Shown one piece after another: positions 21,767 through 30,194 of a DNA stretch of 41,884 nucleotides (its first letter is position 1; each line of letters opens with the position of its first letter). The notes under the pieces were generated by a model. The model made no database searches. It worked only from the letters and a program-made list of their open reading frames with translations, and was not told the origin of the DNA. A program made the position numbers and the translations under genes. Location of the stretch: positions 1-41,884 of the IMG/VR virus record IMGVR_UViG_3300028590_000998; one strand, written 5' to 3'. This DNA is from a virus.

Positions 21767-23437
21767 ATGTTCGACGCGAAGGAAGCACTTGCCGCGCAGA
21801 GCCGGATGGAACTGGCTCGGACGAACTTCGACCAGCAGTGGCAGGAGGCGGCCGAACTGTGCCTGCCCCGACAGGCCGATTTCCCTATCGGCGGTTCGCG
21901 CATGCAGGGCGAGAACCGCAGCAATCAGATTTTCGATGAGCATGCCCAGCAGGCGCTGGACGATGGCGTCAGCGTGTTCGAGGGCTGGGTGAAGCCCAAG
22001 GGGCAGCCGTGGCAGATGCTGACGCCACCCGACGATGAGCTGTTGCGGTACCAGCACGTTGCGTCGTGGTATGAGCGCAAGTCGCACCGGCTGCACAAGC
22101 TACGCGCGAGCGCAATGAGCGGGTTCGACCAGCAGAGCAACGAATCCGTCTATTCGCTAATGGGGTTCGGCAATCAGGCCATGGAGGTCGAGCCGCGGCG
22201 CGACCCGGTGACGCGGCGCGTCGTCGGTCCACGCTATCGCAGCGAGCATGTCGGCCGCGTCTATATCGAGACCGACTGGCAGGGATTGCCGGCGCGCCGC
22301 CATGTCAAGTTCACGCTGACCGGGCCGCAAGCGCTGGACCGGTTCGGGCGCGAAGCGCTCGAGCGGGCGCCGAAGGTGATGGCGGCGGCAATGGCCAATG
22401 AGGACCAGAAGCGCAACCAGCCCTTGGAGTTCCTGCGCGTGCTGATGCCGAACAGTGCGATCGACAGCGGGCGACTGGACTGGCGAGGCAAGCCGTGGGT
22501 CAACGGATTCCTTTCGATCGAGGACAAGTCCTTCATCGAAGAGGGCGGCTATCGTTCGCCCCCATTGATCTACTCGCGGTTCCGACAGTCGCCGACCGAG
22601 GATTACGGGCGCGGGCCGGGCACGGATGTGTTGCCCGCGATCAAGGCGGCGCAGGCGGTGATGATCGACTTGATGGCTGCCGCCGAACTGGGGCTGCGCC
22701 CGCCGCTTGGCGCGCCCGATGACGCGACCGACATGCTGATCAACTATATCGCGGCCGAGATCACCTATGGTGCCGTGGACCGGCGCGGCAACCAGCTGGT
22801 GAAGCCGTTGTTCGAGGTGGGCGACAGCCAGGGCGCGCTGGCGGTGCAAGCGATCATTCACCGGGTGATCGATCGCGCGTTCTTCACGCATCTGCTCATG
22901 GTCAGTCAGGACATGAAGAGCCATGTGACCGACAGCCAGATCTATGAGCGGTTACAAGAAAAGGGCGTGCTGCTTTCGCCACTGGCGCGGCAGGAAACCG
23001 AATGGTTCACGCCGATGCTCGACCGCGAAATCGACATCATGGTGATGATGGGCGAGTTCGACGACATGCCCGGCGAGGTGCGCGAGGCCGGCGGGCTGTT
23101 CGGCACCGAATACGACAACCCGCTCAACCGCGCGTTGAAGGCAGCGCAGGCGGGCGGCTATTTCCGCGCGCTCGACAAGGTGATCGCGGTCGCGCAGTAC
23201 GATCCGACCGCGCTGACTGCGTTCCTCGAAGAATACCCGATCGCCAAGGCCGTGCTGGGCATCGGCAAGATCGAGGGCATTCCCGCGAGCTGGCGCGCGA
23301 CGGATGCGGAGAAGCGTGCCGCCGCCGCCGCCCGCGAGCAGCGCGACCAGCTGGCGCAGGTGCAGCAGCTGGGCGAATCGCTGGAGCCGGTGACGCGCGT
23401 GGCGTCGGAATTGTCGGGGGCGCTCGATGCCGCCTGA
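21767..23437 (+). CDS. Portal (head-tail connector) protein
   Basis: A 556-residue portal of the short-tailed phage type (T7 gp8-like). Typical parts are the N-terminal FDQQWQEAAELCLPRQADFP, VSVFEGWVKPKGQPWQMLTP, and SRFRQSPTEDYGRGPGTDVL followed by AIKAAQAVMIDLMAAAELGL. The C-terminus is helical and ends in a coiled region (AAAAREQRDQLAQVQQLGES). It forms the ring through which DNA is packaged and ejected. Its last 11 bases overlap the next gene. Confidence 0.9.
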   Translation: MFDAKEALAAQSRMELARTNFDQQWQEAAELCLPRQADFPIGGSRMQGENRSNQIFDEHAQQALDDGVSVFEGWVKPKGQPWQMLTPPDDELLRYQHVASWYERKSHRLHKLRASAMSGFDQQSNESVYSLMGFGNQAMEVEPRRDPVTRRVVGPRYRSEHVGRVYIETDWQGLPARRHVKFTLTGPQALDRFGREALERAPKVMAAAMANEDQKRNQPLEFLRVLMPNSAIDSGRLDWRGKPWVNGFLSIEDKSFIEEGGYRSPPLIYSRFRQSPTEDYGRGPGTDVLPAIKAAQAVMIDLMAAAELGLRPPLGAPDDATDMLINYIAAEITYGAVDRRGNQLVKPLFEVGDSQGALAVQAIIHRVIDRAFFTHLLMVSQDMKSHVTDSQIYERLQEKGVLLSPLARQETEWFTPMLDREIDIMVMMGEFDDMPGEVREAGGLFGTEYDNPLNRALKAAQAGGYFRALDKVIAVAQYDPTALTAFLEEYPIAKAVLGIGKIEGIPASWRATDAEKRAAAAAREQRDQLAQVQQLGESLEPVTRVASELSGALDAA

Positions 23438-23759
23438 GGCGCCCATCGCGAAGCTGCTAGGCCAGCAGAGCAGCGCACCGAAATTCTCGTTGCGCGCCGC
23501 CGTCACCAAGTTGCTCGACCGGCATCGCGACGCGCGGGAATGCTTCTGCGACGACGCCGGGGCAATGAAGCCCGCGGCGCAGCGGCTGTTCGCACGTCTG
23601 GCCAAGGAAGCTCAGCTCGACCGGATCGGCCTCGATCCCGATGCGCGTGCGGCGGACTATCGTAAGGGGCAGCAAGATCTGTTGCGCAGCCTGGCACTGA
23701 TGGTCGGGCTCGACACCGCGAAACTCGAAGATCTTCAACGTAGAATGGGAGACAGGTAA
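23427..23759 (+). CDS. Bbp19-like structural protein
   Basis: A 110-residue protein resembling Bbp19 of Bordetella phage BPP-1. The pattern is a short head, a LLDRHRDARECFCDDAGAMK segment, PAAQRLFARLAKEAQLDRIG, then a YRKGQQDLLRSLALMVGLD helix. In related phages this gene lies between portal and scaffold, as here. Role in virion assembly is not known in detail. Confidence 0.72.
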   Translation: MPPEAPIAKLLGQQSSAPKFSLRAAVTKLLDRHRDARECFCDDAGAMKPAAQRLFARLAKEAQLDRIGLDPDARAADYRKGQQDLLRSLALMVGLDTAKLEDLQRRMGDR

Positions 23760-24604
23760 TGAGCGACGGACAGGGCGGCGAGGGCGGCGGCGCGGGCGCC
23801 GCGGCGATCGCGGCGGGCGGGGGCGGCGACGGCGGGCAGGGCGGCGGCGCCGCGCCAAGCTGGCGCGAGGCGCTTCCGGAAGCGCTGCGCGGCGAGGCGA
23901 GCTTTGTCAACTTCGCTGATGTCGGCGCACTGGCGCAGGGATATCTGGACACGAAGCGCACGGCGACCGAGCGGCTGGACAGCTACAAGACCGACGACGG
24001 GCTCAAGAAGTTCGGGGAGATCGTGCGGCCTGCGGCAGCAGCGGATTATGAGATCCCCGTGCCCGACGGGCAGGATGCGACCATGGCCGAAGCGTTCCGG
24101 GCCTTCGCGCATGAGACGGGACTGCCTCCGCAGTGGGCGAGGGGTGTTGCCGAGTTCTATAACGGCAAGCTGGCGGAAGCGGCCGCGGCGGCCGAGCAGG
24201 CCAGTCAGGTTGAAGTCGATCAGCTCCGCCAGACCATGGGTGCGGAAAAGTTCAATGCCGGGCTGCAGTCGGTGCGACAGATGCTCGAAATCAGCGGCGT
24301 GGAGCTGCCCGCCGACGACATGGCGGCGCTCGACGCGAAGCTGGGCAGTGGCAACCTGCTCAAGTTCATGTTCAACATGGCGGCGCGCGTCGGCGATCCG
24401 GCGCCGGTGGAAGGTGCCGGCGCCGCTGCGGGTGCCGGTTCCGGCATGGGCGCGATGACGCCGGAGCAGGCGAACGCCCGGTGGAATGTCGCGGTGCAGG
24501 ACGCCAACTGGCGCAAGCAGTCGCTGATCGCGGGCACGCCCGAGCACAAGGAGGCCGCGCGACTGCAGAACCTGATCGTGCAGGGACGGGCCAAGCAGGC
24601 TTGA
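23759..24604 (+). CDS. Capsid scaffold (assembly) protein
   Basis: A 281-residue protein with a low-complexity Gly/Ala N-terminus, then SWREALPEALRGEASFVNFA, a stretch common to scaffolds of short-tailed phages. A helical middle (VAEFYNGKLAEAAAAAEQAS) follows, then a Gly/Ala linker and a C-terminal helix that should touch the capsid protein. It lies directly before the capsid gene, as expected. TGATG-type contact with the previous gene. Confidence 0.8.
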   Translation: MSDGQGGEGGGAGAAAIAAGGGGDGGQGGGAAPSWREALPEALRGEASFVNFADVGALAQGYLDTKRTATERLDSYKTDDGLKKFGEIVRPAAAADYEIPVPDGQDATMAEAFRAFAHETGLPPQWARGVAEFYNGKLAEAAAAAEQASQVEVDQLRQTMGAEKFNAGLQSVRQMLEISGVELPADDMAALDAKLGSGNLLKFMFNMAARVGDPAPVEGAGAAAGAGSGMGAMTPEQANARWNVAVQDANWRKQSLIAGTPEHKEAARLQNLIVQGRAKQA

Positions 24605-24610
24605 CAAATT

Positions 24611-24623
24611 AAACGGATTGTAG
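24611..24623 (+). promoter_or_regulatory. Operator-like motif, late-region copy 2
   Basis: AAACGGATTGTAG followed by CTTTT, seven bases after the scaffold stop and ten before a terminator hairpin. It has the same orientation and tail as the copies at 16241 and 37932. TTGACA at 24601-24606 lies nearby but without a fitting -10. Confidence 0.5.
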
Positions 24624-24632
24624 CTTTTGTGC

Positions 24633-24667
24633 GGGGCCGGTTCGGGGGGAATCGGCCCCTTTCATTT
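24633..24667 (+). terminator. Terminator-like hairpin before the capsid gene
   Basis: Stem GGGGCCGGTT (24633-24642) with AATCGGCCCC (24650-24659, one G-U pair), loop of seven, then TTTCATTT. It would stop or attenuate transcription between scaffold and capsid genes. Confidence 0.7.
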
Positions 24668-24844
24668 CCCCCGAAGACACCGCCCTGACTTCCCGCGCAG
24701 CCGACGCGGACCCGGGTGCTACGCCGCGAAAGCAGCGGCCGACGACGCGGGGCGTTCCCGCGAGAGCGGACCCGGCCAATCGGCCCGCCTTCCCGCTCGG
24801 AAATCAACAGACAGTTGTTTTTTGAGCGATTGGAGGAGCCAGCA
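24668..24844 (+). promoter_or_regulatory. Leader region of the capsid gene
   Basis: A 177-base noncoding stretch with a strong ribosome-binding site (GGAGG at 24832-24836). It also holds an AT-rich tract around 24806-24823 containing AACAGACAGTTGTTT, a looser relative of the operator motif. A separate capsid promoter would make sense after the terminator, but no clear boxes are seen. Confidence 0.4.
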
Positions 24845-25813
24845 ATGGCAGATTGGCAGAATACGGTGGCAACCGTCGCCTTCGAAAAGGCGGTCGAGTT
24901 CCAGCTTAACGAGCTGTCGCCAGGTTACGAAACCATGTGCGATTTCAAGGGCGGTGTGGTGGGCGAAAAGGTCCAGATCACCGACCGGTTCAGCGACCTT
25001 CCTTACGACGAGATCGAGGATCGGCTCGGCGATACCGACCTGCCCGAAACCGATGTGGAGCGCCGCTGGATTCACATCCCGAATCGCCTGCGCACCGGCA
25101 CGTTTCTCGATCGTGACGACCAGCACGCGACGGAAATCCCGCTCGACAGCCCGCTGGCGATCGGCGTTGCGCGCGCGATCGGCATCGCGCGTCGCGACCA
25201 GTTCCTGGTCGGCTTTCATGGCAACGCCTATGTCGGCAAGGAAGGCACCACCGCCGTGCCATTCAAGGCCGCCAATGTGTTCGCCGCGGACTATGGCGAG
25301 ACGTTGACGCAGTACAAGGGGCTGACTGAGAATAAGCTGATCGGTCTGCGCAAGAAGGCACGCCAGCTGCTGATCGATCCGCAGGACCCGACCAACAGGC
25401 TGCACATGGGCATCACGGCGGAAGAGATCGAGGATCTGCTGAAGATCGATCACTATGTCAGCCGCGACTTCAACCCGGACAGCCAAGTGCGCAAGCCGCT
25501 GTCGGCCGGCGCGAAGCAGGCGCTGCAGGACGGCGAACCGACCGACTTCCTGGGCATCCATTTCGTGCCGATGGAGTTCACCAACACCAAGGCCTACCCG
25601 AAGGCGGCGGCGCTGGGCCTGAACGGCAGCGGGCATCGTCGGTGCCCGGTGTGGATCCCCAAGGGTATTTCGGGACGCCAGTGGCTGGGCATCGAGACGC
25701 ACCGCGATATCCGCCCGGACAAGAACCACGCGACGCAGTTCACGGCGTATTCGAAGCTCCGCTATTCGCGGAACAACGAAGACCTCGCGTTCATCGTCGA
25801 GTGCGCGGACTGA
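24845..25813 (+). CDS. Major capsid protein
   Basis: A 322-residue coat protein. It follows the scaffold gene, has the strongest ribosome-binding site of the late operon (TTGGAGGAGCC), and shows the N-arm and core pattern of short-tailed phage coats (FQLNELSPGYETMCDFKGGV; RRWIHIPNRLRTGTFLDRDD; FLGIHFVPMEFTNTKAYPKA). It would form the icosahedral shell. An in-frame extension runs upstream without a stop but lacks its own ribosome-binding site, so the ATG at 24845 is preferred. Confidence 0.88.
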   Translation: MADWQNTVATVAFEKAVEFQLNELSPGYETMCDFKGGVVGEKVQITDRFSDLPYDEIEDRLGDTDLPETDVERRWIHIPNRLRTGTFLDRDDQHATEIPLDSPLAIGVARAIGIARRDQFLVGFHGNAYVGKEGTTAVPFKAANVFAADYGETLTQYKGLTENKLIGLRKKARQLLIDPQDPTNRLHMGITAEEIEDLLKIDHYVSRDFNPDSQVRKPLSAGAKQALQDGEPTDFLGIHFVPMEFTNTKAYPKAAALGLNGSGHRRCPVWIPKGISGRQWLGIETHRDIRPDKNHATQFTAYSKLRYSRNNEDLAFIVECAD

Positions 25814-25861
25814 TCCCCAGCGGCGGGGGCCAGTCTCCCGCCGCCAACCAGAGGCAATGAA

Positions 25862-26311
25862 ATGGCAAATGGTTACGGCAATTTCCGCAGCGGTTCGTCG
25901 GCCGATGGCACGATCGTCGGGGCGAAGAAGATCCCCGGCGCGATCAACGGCGCGAAAAAGCGCGTGTTCGTCGAGAAGTTCGACCTGTCGAAGGCGACCG
26001 TCGCCAAAGTCGTCGCGGACAAGCTGCTGGTGGCGAACATCCCCGCTGGGCATGCGATCCTGTCGATCAACGTGCGCTCGACCGTCTCGCTCACCACCTC
26101 GACGCTCGCGTTCGGCGACGGCACCACGGCCAACAAGTTCGGCACCGCCGCCGTCTATGGCACCACCCCGGAAGTCGACAAGGAATATCTCAAGACCTCC
26201 GAGAAGGGCGAGCCGCTGGCCGCCGATACCAACCTGTGGGCGACGATCGCCGTGGCGGACCTGCCCGGCGCCGGCATCGTCGTAGTCGAGGTCGAGACCG
26301 CGGCACGCTGA
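25862..26311 (+). CDS. Capsid decoration or minor head protein candidate
   Basis: A 149-residue beta-rich protein (MANGYGNFRSGSSADGTIVG; IPAGHAILSINVRSTVSLTT; TNLWATIAVADLPGAGIVVV). Its place directly after the capsid gene and its strand-rich, Thr/Val-rich composition suggest a virion surface or head-stabilising protein. No family is proven. Confidence 0.7.
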   Translation: MANGYGNFRSGSSADGTIVGAKKIPGAINGAKKRVFVEKFDLSKATVAKVVADKLLVANIPAGHAILSINVRSTVSLTTSTLAFGDGTTANKFGTAAVYGTTPEVDKEYLKTSEKGEPLAADTNLWATIAVADLPGAGIVVVEVETAAR

Positions 26312-26423
26312 CCGAACGGCGCGGGGTTGACCTGTTGCCCCGCGCCCGCGCCGCCCGCCACGCCTCACTCCGGGGGGATTGAGAGAGGCGGGCGGCGCCC
26401 CATCCAGACTGTGGAGCCAGATC

Positions 26424-27056
26424 ATGGCCGATACGCCAGCGCCGACCCTTCCGACCAAGCGGGTCATCTACAACAAGGCGCTGGTGCTGTTGGGATCGTC
26501 CAAGCGGGTCCAGAACCCCGATGATCCCAGCGACGCCGATGCGGCGAACTTCTCCATCCTCTGGGACATCGCGCGGCGTGCTGCCATCGTGCTGCATCCA
26601 TGGAATTTCGCACTCGCGCGTGAGAAGCTGATGCGCGAGGCGGGTCGGCCGAGCGAGCTTGGTCCCGCCTATTCCTACAGGCTGCCCCCGGCATGGCTGG
26701 CATGGAAACCGTGGGATCGCAGCAGCGAATTCTGGTTCGATGCGGTCGAGGAAGGCGGTTTCCTGCTGTGCAACAGCGAAGGTCCGCTGATCGCGCGAGG
26801 GGTAATCGATATCGAGGACGTGACGCGGTGGTCGCCACTGTTTGTCGATACCATGGCCTATACGCTCGCGATCGAGCATTGTGTCGGGAAGACGCAGGCG
26901 CTGGGCCTGCGCGATCGGCTGGTCGGCGAGCGCACCGAGCGGCTGGATGAAGCCTTCCGCATAGACGGCCTGTCATCGGCGAACCGTCCTCGCCCAGGGC
27001 CGCCGGTGTCGCGCTGGGCAGGCGCGCGCTACCGCTGGCTCGGGTATCGCGGCTGA
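26424..27056 (+). CDS. Tail tubular protein A (T7 gp11-like)
   Basis: A 210-residue protein with the pattern of the short-tail gatekeeper ring: KRVIYNKALVLLGSSKRVQN at the start, WDIARRAAIVLHPWNFALAR, YSYRLPPAWLAWKPWDRSSE and FVDTMAYTLAIEHCVGKTQA. The ATG at 26424 follows GGAG. It ends in a TGATG junction with the tail tubular B gene, the order seen in T7-like virions. Confidence 0.87.
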   Translation: MADTPAPTLPTKRVIYNKALVLLGSSKRVQNPDDPSDADAANFSILWDIARRAAIVLHPWNFALAREKLMREAGRPSELGPAYSYRLPPAWLAWKPWDRSSEFWFDAVEEGGFLLCNSEGPLIARGVIDIEDVTRWSPLFVDTMAYTLAIEHCVGKTQALGLRDRLVGERTERLDEAFRIDGLSSANRPRPGPPVSRWAGARYRWLGYRG

Positions 27057-29239
27057 TGGCGTTCGTCACGCCCGCGCAGTACAGCCTGAACGGCGGCGAA
27101 CTGTCGCCGCACCTGCTGGCGCGCCGCGATCAGAACATCACCTCGATCGGCGTCAAGCGCATGGATGGCTGGCTGCCGCTGCTCTCGGGGCCGGCAGAGG
27201 CATGCCCCGGAACGATCTTCGTCACCAAGGCGAAGCTGCGCGAAGCGCGCCTTATGCGATATCAGTTCAATCGCACTCAGGGTTATCAGATCGAGCTGGG
27301 TGCGAACTATGCACGCTTCTACACCAATGATGCGCAGATCATGGACGGTGACGAGCCGTATGAAATCGCGACTCCTTGGAATGCTGCGCAGGTCGCAGAA
27401 CTCTACACCTATCAATCGCTCGACGTGCTGTATTGCGCGCACCCGCGAGTGCCGCTGCACCGCATCTATCGGACCAGCGCCGATACGTTCGCGTGCGAGC
27501 CCTATGTGTTGCTGAACGGGCCGCTGGAGGCTCGCAACGCTGACAAGACGCTCACCGTCAGCGCGAGCGCAACAAGCGGGACCGACATCGACATTGTAGC
27601 GACCGCGGATCTGTTCGCGGCGGGCGATGTGGGCGGCCTGCTGGAAATCGAAAGTCCGGCGTTCGGTACGACGCCTGCATGGGAAGCGGGCATGACGACG
27701 GCACCCGGCGCCTACTGTCAGAGCAACGGCAATGTCTATGTGAATGCAGGGGGTGCACGCACCGGAACCGTCGCGCCGATCCATATCGAGGGTACCGAGA
27801 GCGACGGCATGGGCGGCACGGATATCAACGGCAAGGGGCCGTATGGCGTGCAGTGGACATTCGTCCACGGCATGTTCGGGCTGGTACGGCTGACCGAGTA
27901 TGTGAGCCCCACGGCGATGAAGGCGGATGTCCTGCGGACGCTGCCTACCACCAATGCATGCTGGCGGTTCAGTTTCGGTGCGTTCAGCACGCGTCGAGGC
28001 CATCCCGGCACCGTGGGGGTGTGGCAGGAGAGGCTGGTGCTTGGCAAGGACGCAACGCTGTATGGCAGCGTGGCAGGCGCGCTCGACGACATGGCGACGC
28101 GGAATGAGCTGGGCGACATCAGCCGCGACCAGGCATTCCGCTATCCGCTGCCCTCAGCGGACGCGATACTGTGGCTGGTCGATGACCAGCAATTGATCGT
28201 CGGAACGGGCGAGCAGGAGCATGTCGTCATGGCAGCCGGTGCTGCAGCGGGCGCGGGGCCAGGCAACCTTGATCGCGGCGTGCCCGCCGACAACGGTTCG
28301 ATCCCGCACAAGCCGGTCAAGGTGGATGGCCGCGTGGTGCATATCCAGGCAGCCAGCACTAAGGCGATGCAACTGGCCTATGACACCAACCGGCTGTTGC
28401 GCGCCGAATCCCCGAACCTGTCGCGCTTCGCCGACCATATCGGCGAAGATGACAGCGGCCTGTGCGAGATTGCATGGCTGAAAGAGCCCCGCCGCCATAT
28501 GTGGTTCCGGCGCACCGACGGCACGCTTGCCGTCATGGGCTATGACCCGGCGGAAGAGTATGTCGCGTGGGCGACGCGTACGCTGGGCGGCGGGTTGAAG
28601 GTGCGCAGCATCAGCGAGAACACCGACCCGGCGGGCCGATATCAGCAGCTGTGGATCATGGCAGAGGCAGGCGGGGAGAGCTGGGTGCTGCGGATGGCGC
28701 CGCTACGCAGCAGCAAGAACCGCGATGAGCAAGTGATGACTGACGCGGCGGTGCGTCTGACCGGGCCGCTGACGTCGATCGAGGCGCCGCATCTGGCGGG
28801 CCGAAGGGTCGATATCTGTGCGGATGGCCGCCCAATCATGGACGTCCAGCTGGACGGAAATGGCCGTTTCGCGCTGCCGTTCGAGGCGCGTGATGTTATC
28901 GTCGGGCTGCGCTTTGATGCTGAGATCGACATTCTACCCCCGGCGGGTGGGAGCGAGAACGGCACGTCGCTGGGCAAGGTAAAGCGCTGTCATCGCATCG
29001 ACCTTTACGTTGTCTGCAGCGATGAACTGGAAGTCGCATGCCAGGGGGCATCGGAATTGACCAACCTGCTGAGACCGCAGGTCGCGCTCGATACCGCGTT
29101 GCCGCTGGCCAACGGACAGCATCTGATCGAGCTGGGCAGCGATCATGACCGCGAAATGGCGATCACGGTGCGGCGCATCTATCCACGGCCATCGACCTTG
29201 GCCGCGATCGTCCCGCATTTCGAGGCAGGGCAGGCATGA
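27056..29239 (+). CDS. Tail tubular protein B (T7 gp12-like nozzle)
   Basis: A 727-residue protein. TPAQYSLNGGELSPHLLARR near the N-terminus is typical of this family in temperate short-tailed phages. The beta-propeller-like body includes DGWLPLLSGPAEACPGTIFV and LVDDQQLIVGTGEQEHVVMA. It forms the tail nozzle below the gp11-like ring and carries the tailspikes. It overlaps the next gene by four bases. Confidence 0.85.
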   Translation: MAFVTPAQYSLNGGELSPHLLARRDQNITSIGVKRMDGWLPLLSGPAEACPGTIFVTKAKLREARLMRYQFNRTQGYQIELGANYARFYTNDAQIMDGDEPYEIATPWNAAQVAELYTYQSLDVLYCAHPRVPLHRIYRTSADTFACEPYVLLNGPLEARNADKTLTVSASATSGTDIDIVATADLFAAGDVGGLLEIESPAFGTTPAWEAGMTTAPGAYCQSNGNVYVNAGGARTGTVAPIHIEGTESDGMGGTDINGKGPYGVQWTFVHGMFGLVRLTEYVSPTAMKADVLRTLPTTNACWRFSFGAFSTRRGHPGTVGVWQERLVLGKDATLYGSVAGALDDMATRNELGDISRDQAFRYPLPSADAILWLVDDQQLIVGTGEQEHVVMAAGAAAGAGPGNLDRGVPADNGSIPHKPVKVDGRVVHIQAASTKAMQLAYDTNRLLRAESPNLSRFADHIGEDDSGLCEIAWLKEPRRHMWFRRTDGTLAVMGYDPAEEYVAWATRTLGGGLKVRSISENTDPAGRYQQLWIMAEAGGESWVLRMAPLRSSKNRDEQVMTDAAVRLTGPLTSIEAPHLAGRRVDICADGRPIMDVQLDGNGRFALPFEARDVIVGLRFDAEIDILPPAGGSENGTSLGKVKRCHRIDLYVVCSDELEVACQGASELTNLLRPQVALDTALPLANGQHLIELGSDHDREMAITVRRIYPRPSTLAAIVPHFEAGQA

Positions 29240-29658
29240 TCGTCATTCGCGAATTCGACCCCGGCGATCTGACCAAGCTGGAGCTGCAGCCGATGCAGGC
29301 GGCTGAAGCCTCGGCGGGGAGTCTGTACGAGAACGGCCCGGCATGGACCGTCAGCGATGGCGACGGTCGCATCCTGGCCTGCATGGGGTTCCTGATCGCC
29401 GGGCCAAGCTATCGCATCGCGTGGGCGCTGCTCGCGCTAGGCAAGAGGAACGCGATGGTCGCGATCACGCGAACGATTCGCAGGCTGCTGGACGGCGCGG
29501 GCTGGGCACGCGTTGAGATGCTGACCCGCGCGGATTTCGCCGAGGCGGCCGATTGGGCGGAGCTGCTGGGCTTCAAGCTGGAAAGCGTCAAGCGCTGCGC
29601 CTTGCCGGATGGCGGCGACGTGCTGGTGTGGGCGCGAATTGGACAGGGGGACGGTTGA
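29236..29658 (+). CDS. GNAT-fold internal virion protein (T7 gp13-like, DUF2833)
   Basis: A 140-residue protein starting MIVIREFDPGDLTKLELQPM, with WTVSDGDGRILACMGFLI, a helix with NAMVAITRTIRRLLDGAGW, and DWAELLGFKLESVKRCALPD. This is the acetyltransferase-like fold of DUF2833 proteins found between tail-tube and internal virion genes. Whether it still transfers acetyl groups is unknown. Confidence 0.8.
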   Translation: MIVIREFDPGDLTKLELQPMQAAEASAGSLYENGPAWTVSDGDGRILACMGFLIAGPSYRIAWALLALGKRNAMVAITRTIRRLLDGAGWARVEMLTRADFAEAADWAELLGFKLESVKRCALPDGGDVLVWARIGQGDG

Positions 29659-30194
29659 TGGCGGGCGGCGGTGCACTGATCGCGGCGCAGGCCGGGCTGC
29701 AACTGCTCGGTGGGCTGGAAGAACGGGGCCAGTACCGCGCGGAAGCCCGCGCGCTGGATGAGAATGCGCGGATCGAAGAAACGCAGGGCGCCTATGACGC
29801 GGTGGACGCGCTGCGCGCCGCGCGTATGCAACAGGGCGAAGACATCGCCGGCGCCGCGGCGAGCGGGAGCGGCTTGGGCGGATCGATCAGCGATCTGCTG
29901 TATCAGCAGGCGATCGAGAACCAGATGCAGGCGATGACGATCCGGGCAGAAGCCGGGATGCGCGCGCGAGGCCTGCGCAGCCAGGCCAGCGGCAAGCGCC
30001 GCGCAGGGGATTCGGCGCTGTTCGGCGGCGTGCTGCGCGCGGGTGCGGCGGCGATCGGCGGCGCTGCCAGTGAGCGTGCGGCGGGGCGCATCGATCGCGC
30101 CGAGGCCTATGGCCGCAGTTCCGCCTATTCGCCGGCAGGCACGATCCCCGTGCCGCGCGGTTCCTATGTGCCGCCGATGGGGAGGCCCAACTGA
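29658..30194 (+). CDS. Internal virion protein (T7 gp14-like)
   Basis: A 178-residue helical, Ala/Gly-rich protein (IAAQAGLQLLGGLEERGQYR; EDIAGAAASGSGLGGSISDL; ALFGGVLRAGAAAIGGAASE). The Gly-rich hydrophobic segments resemble gp14, which enters the outer membrane during DNA ejection. TGATG start at 29658; it ends in a TGATG junction with the gp15-like gene. Confidence 0.8.
   Translation: MAGGGALIAAQAGLQLLGGLEERGQYRAEARALDENARIEETQGAYDAVDALRAARMQQGEDIAGAAASGSGLGGSISDLLYQQAIENQMQAMTIRAEAGMRARGLRSQASGKRRAGDSALFGGVLRAGAAAIGGAASERAAGRIDRAEAYGRSSAYSPAGTIPVPRGSYVPPMGRPN

Noticed and set aside
24716-24844. N-terminal extension of the capsid protein in the same frame.
   Set aside because: It has no ribosome-binding site, its composition is Arg/Ser-rich and unlike the capsid, and the ATG at 24845 has a very strong GGAGG.
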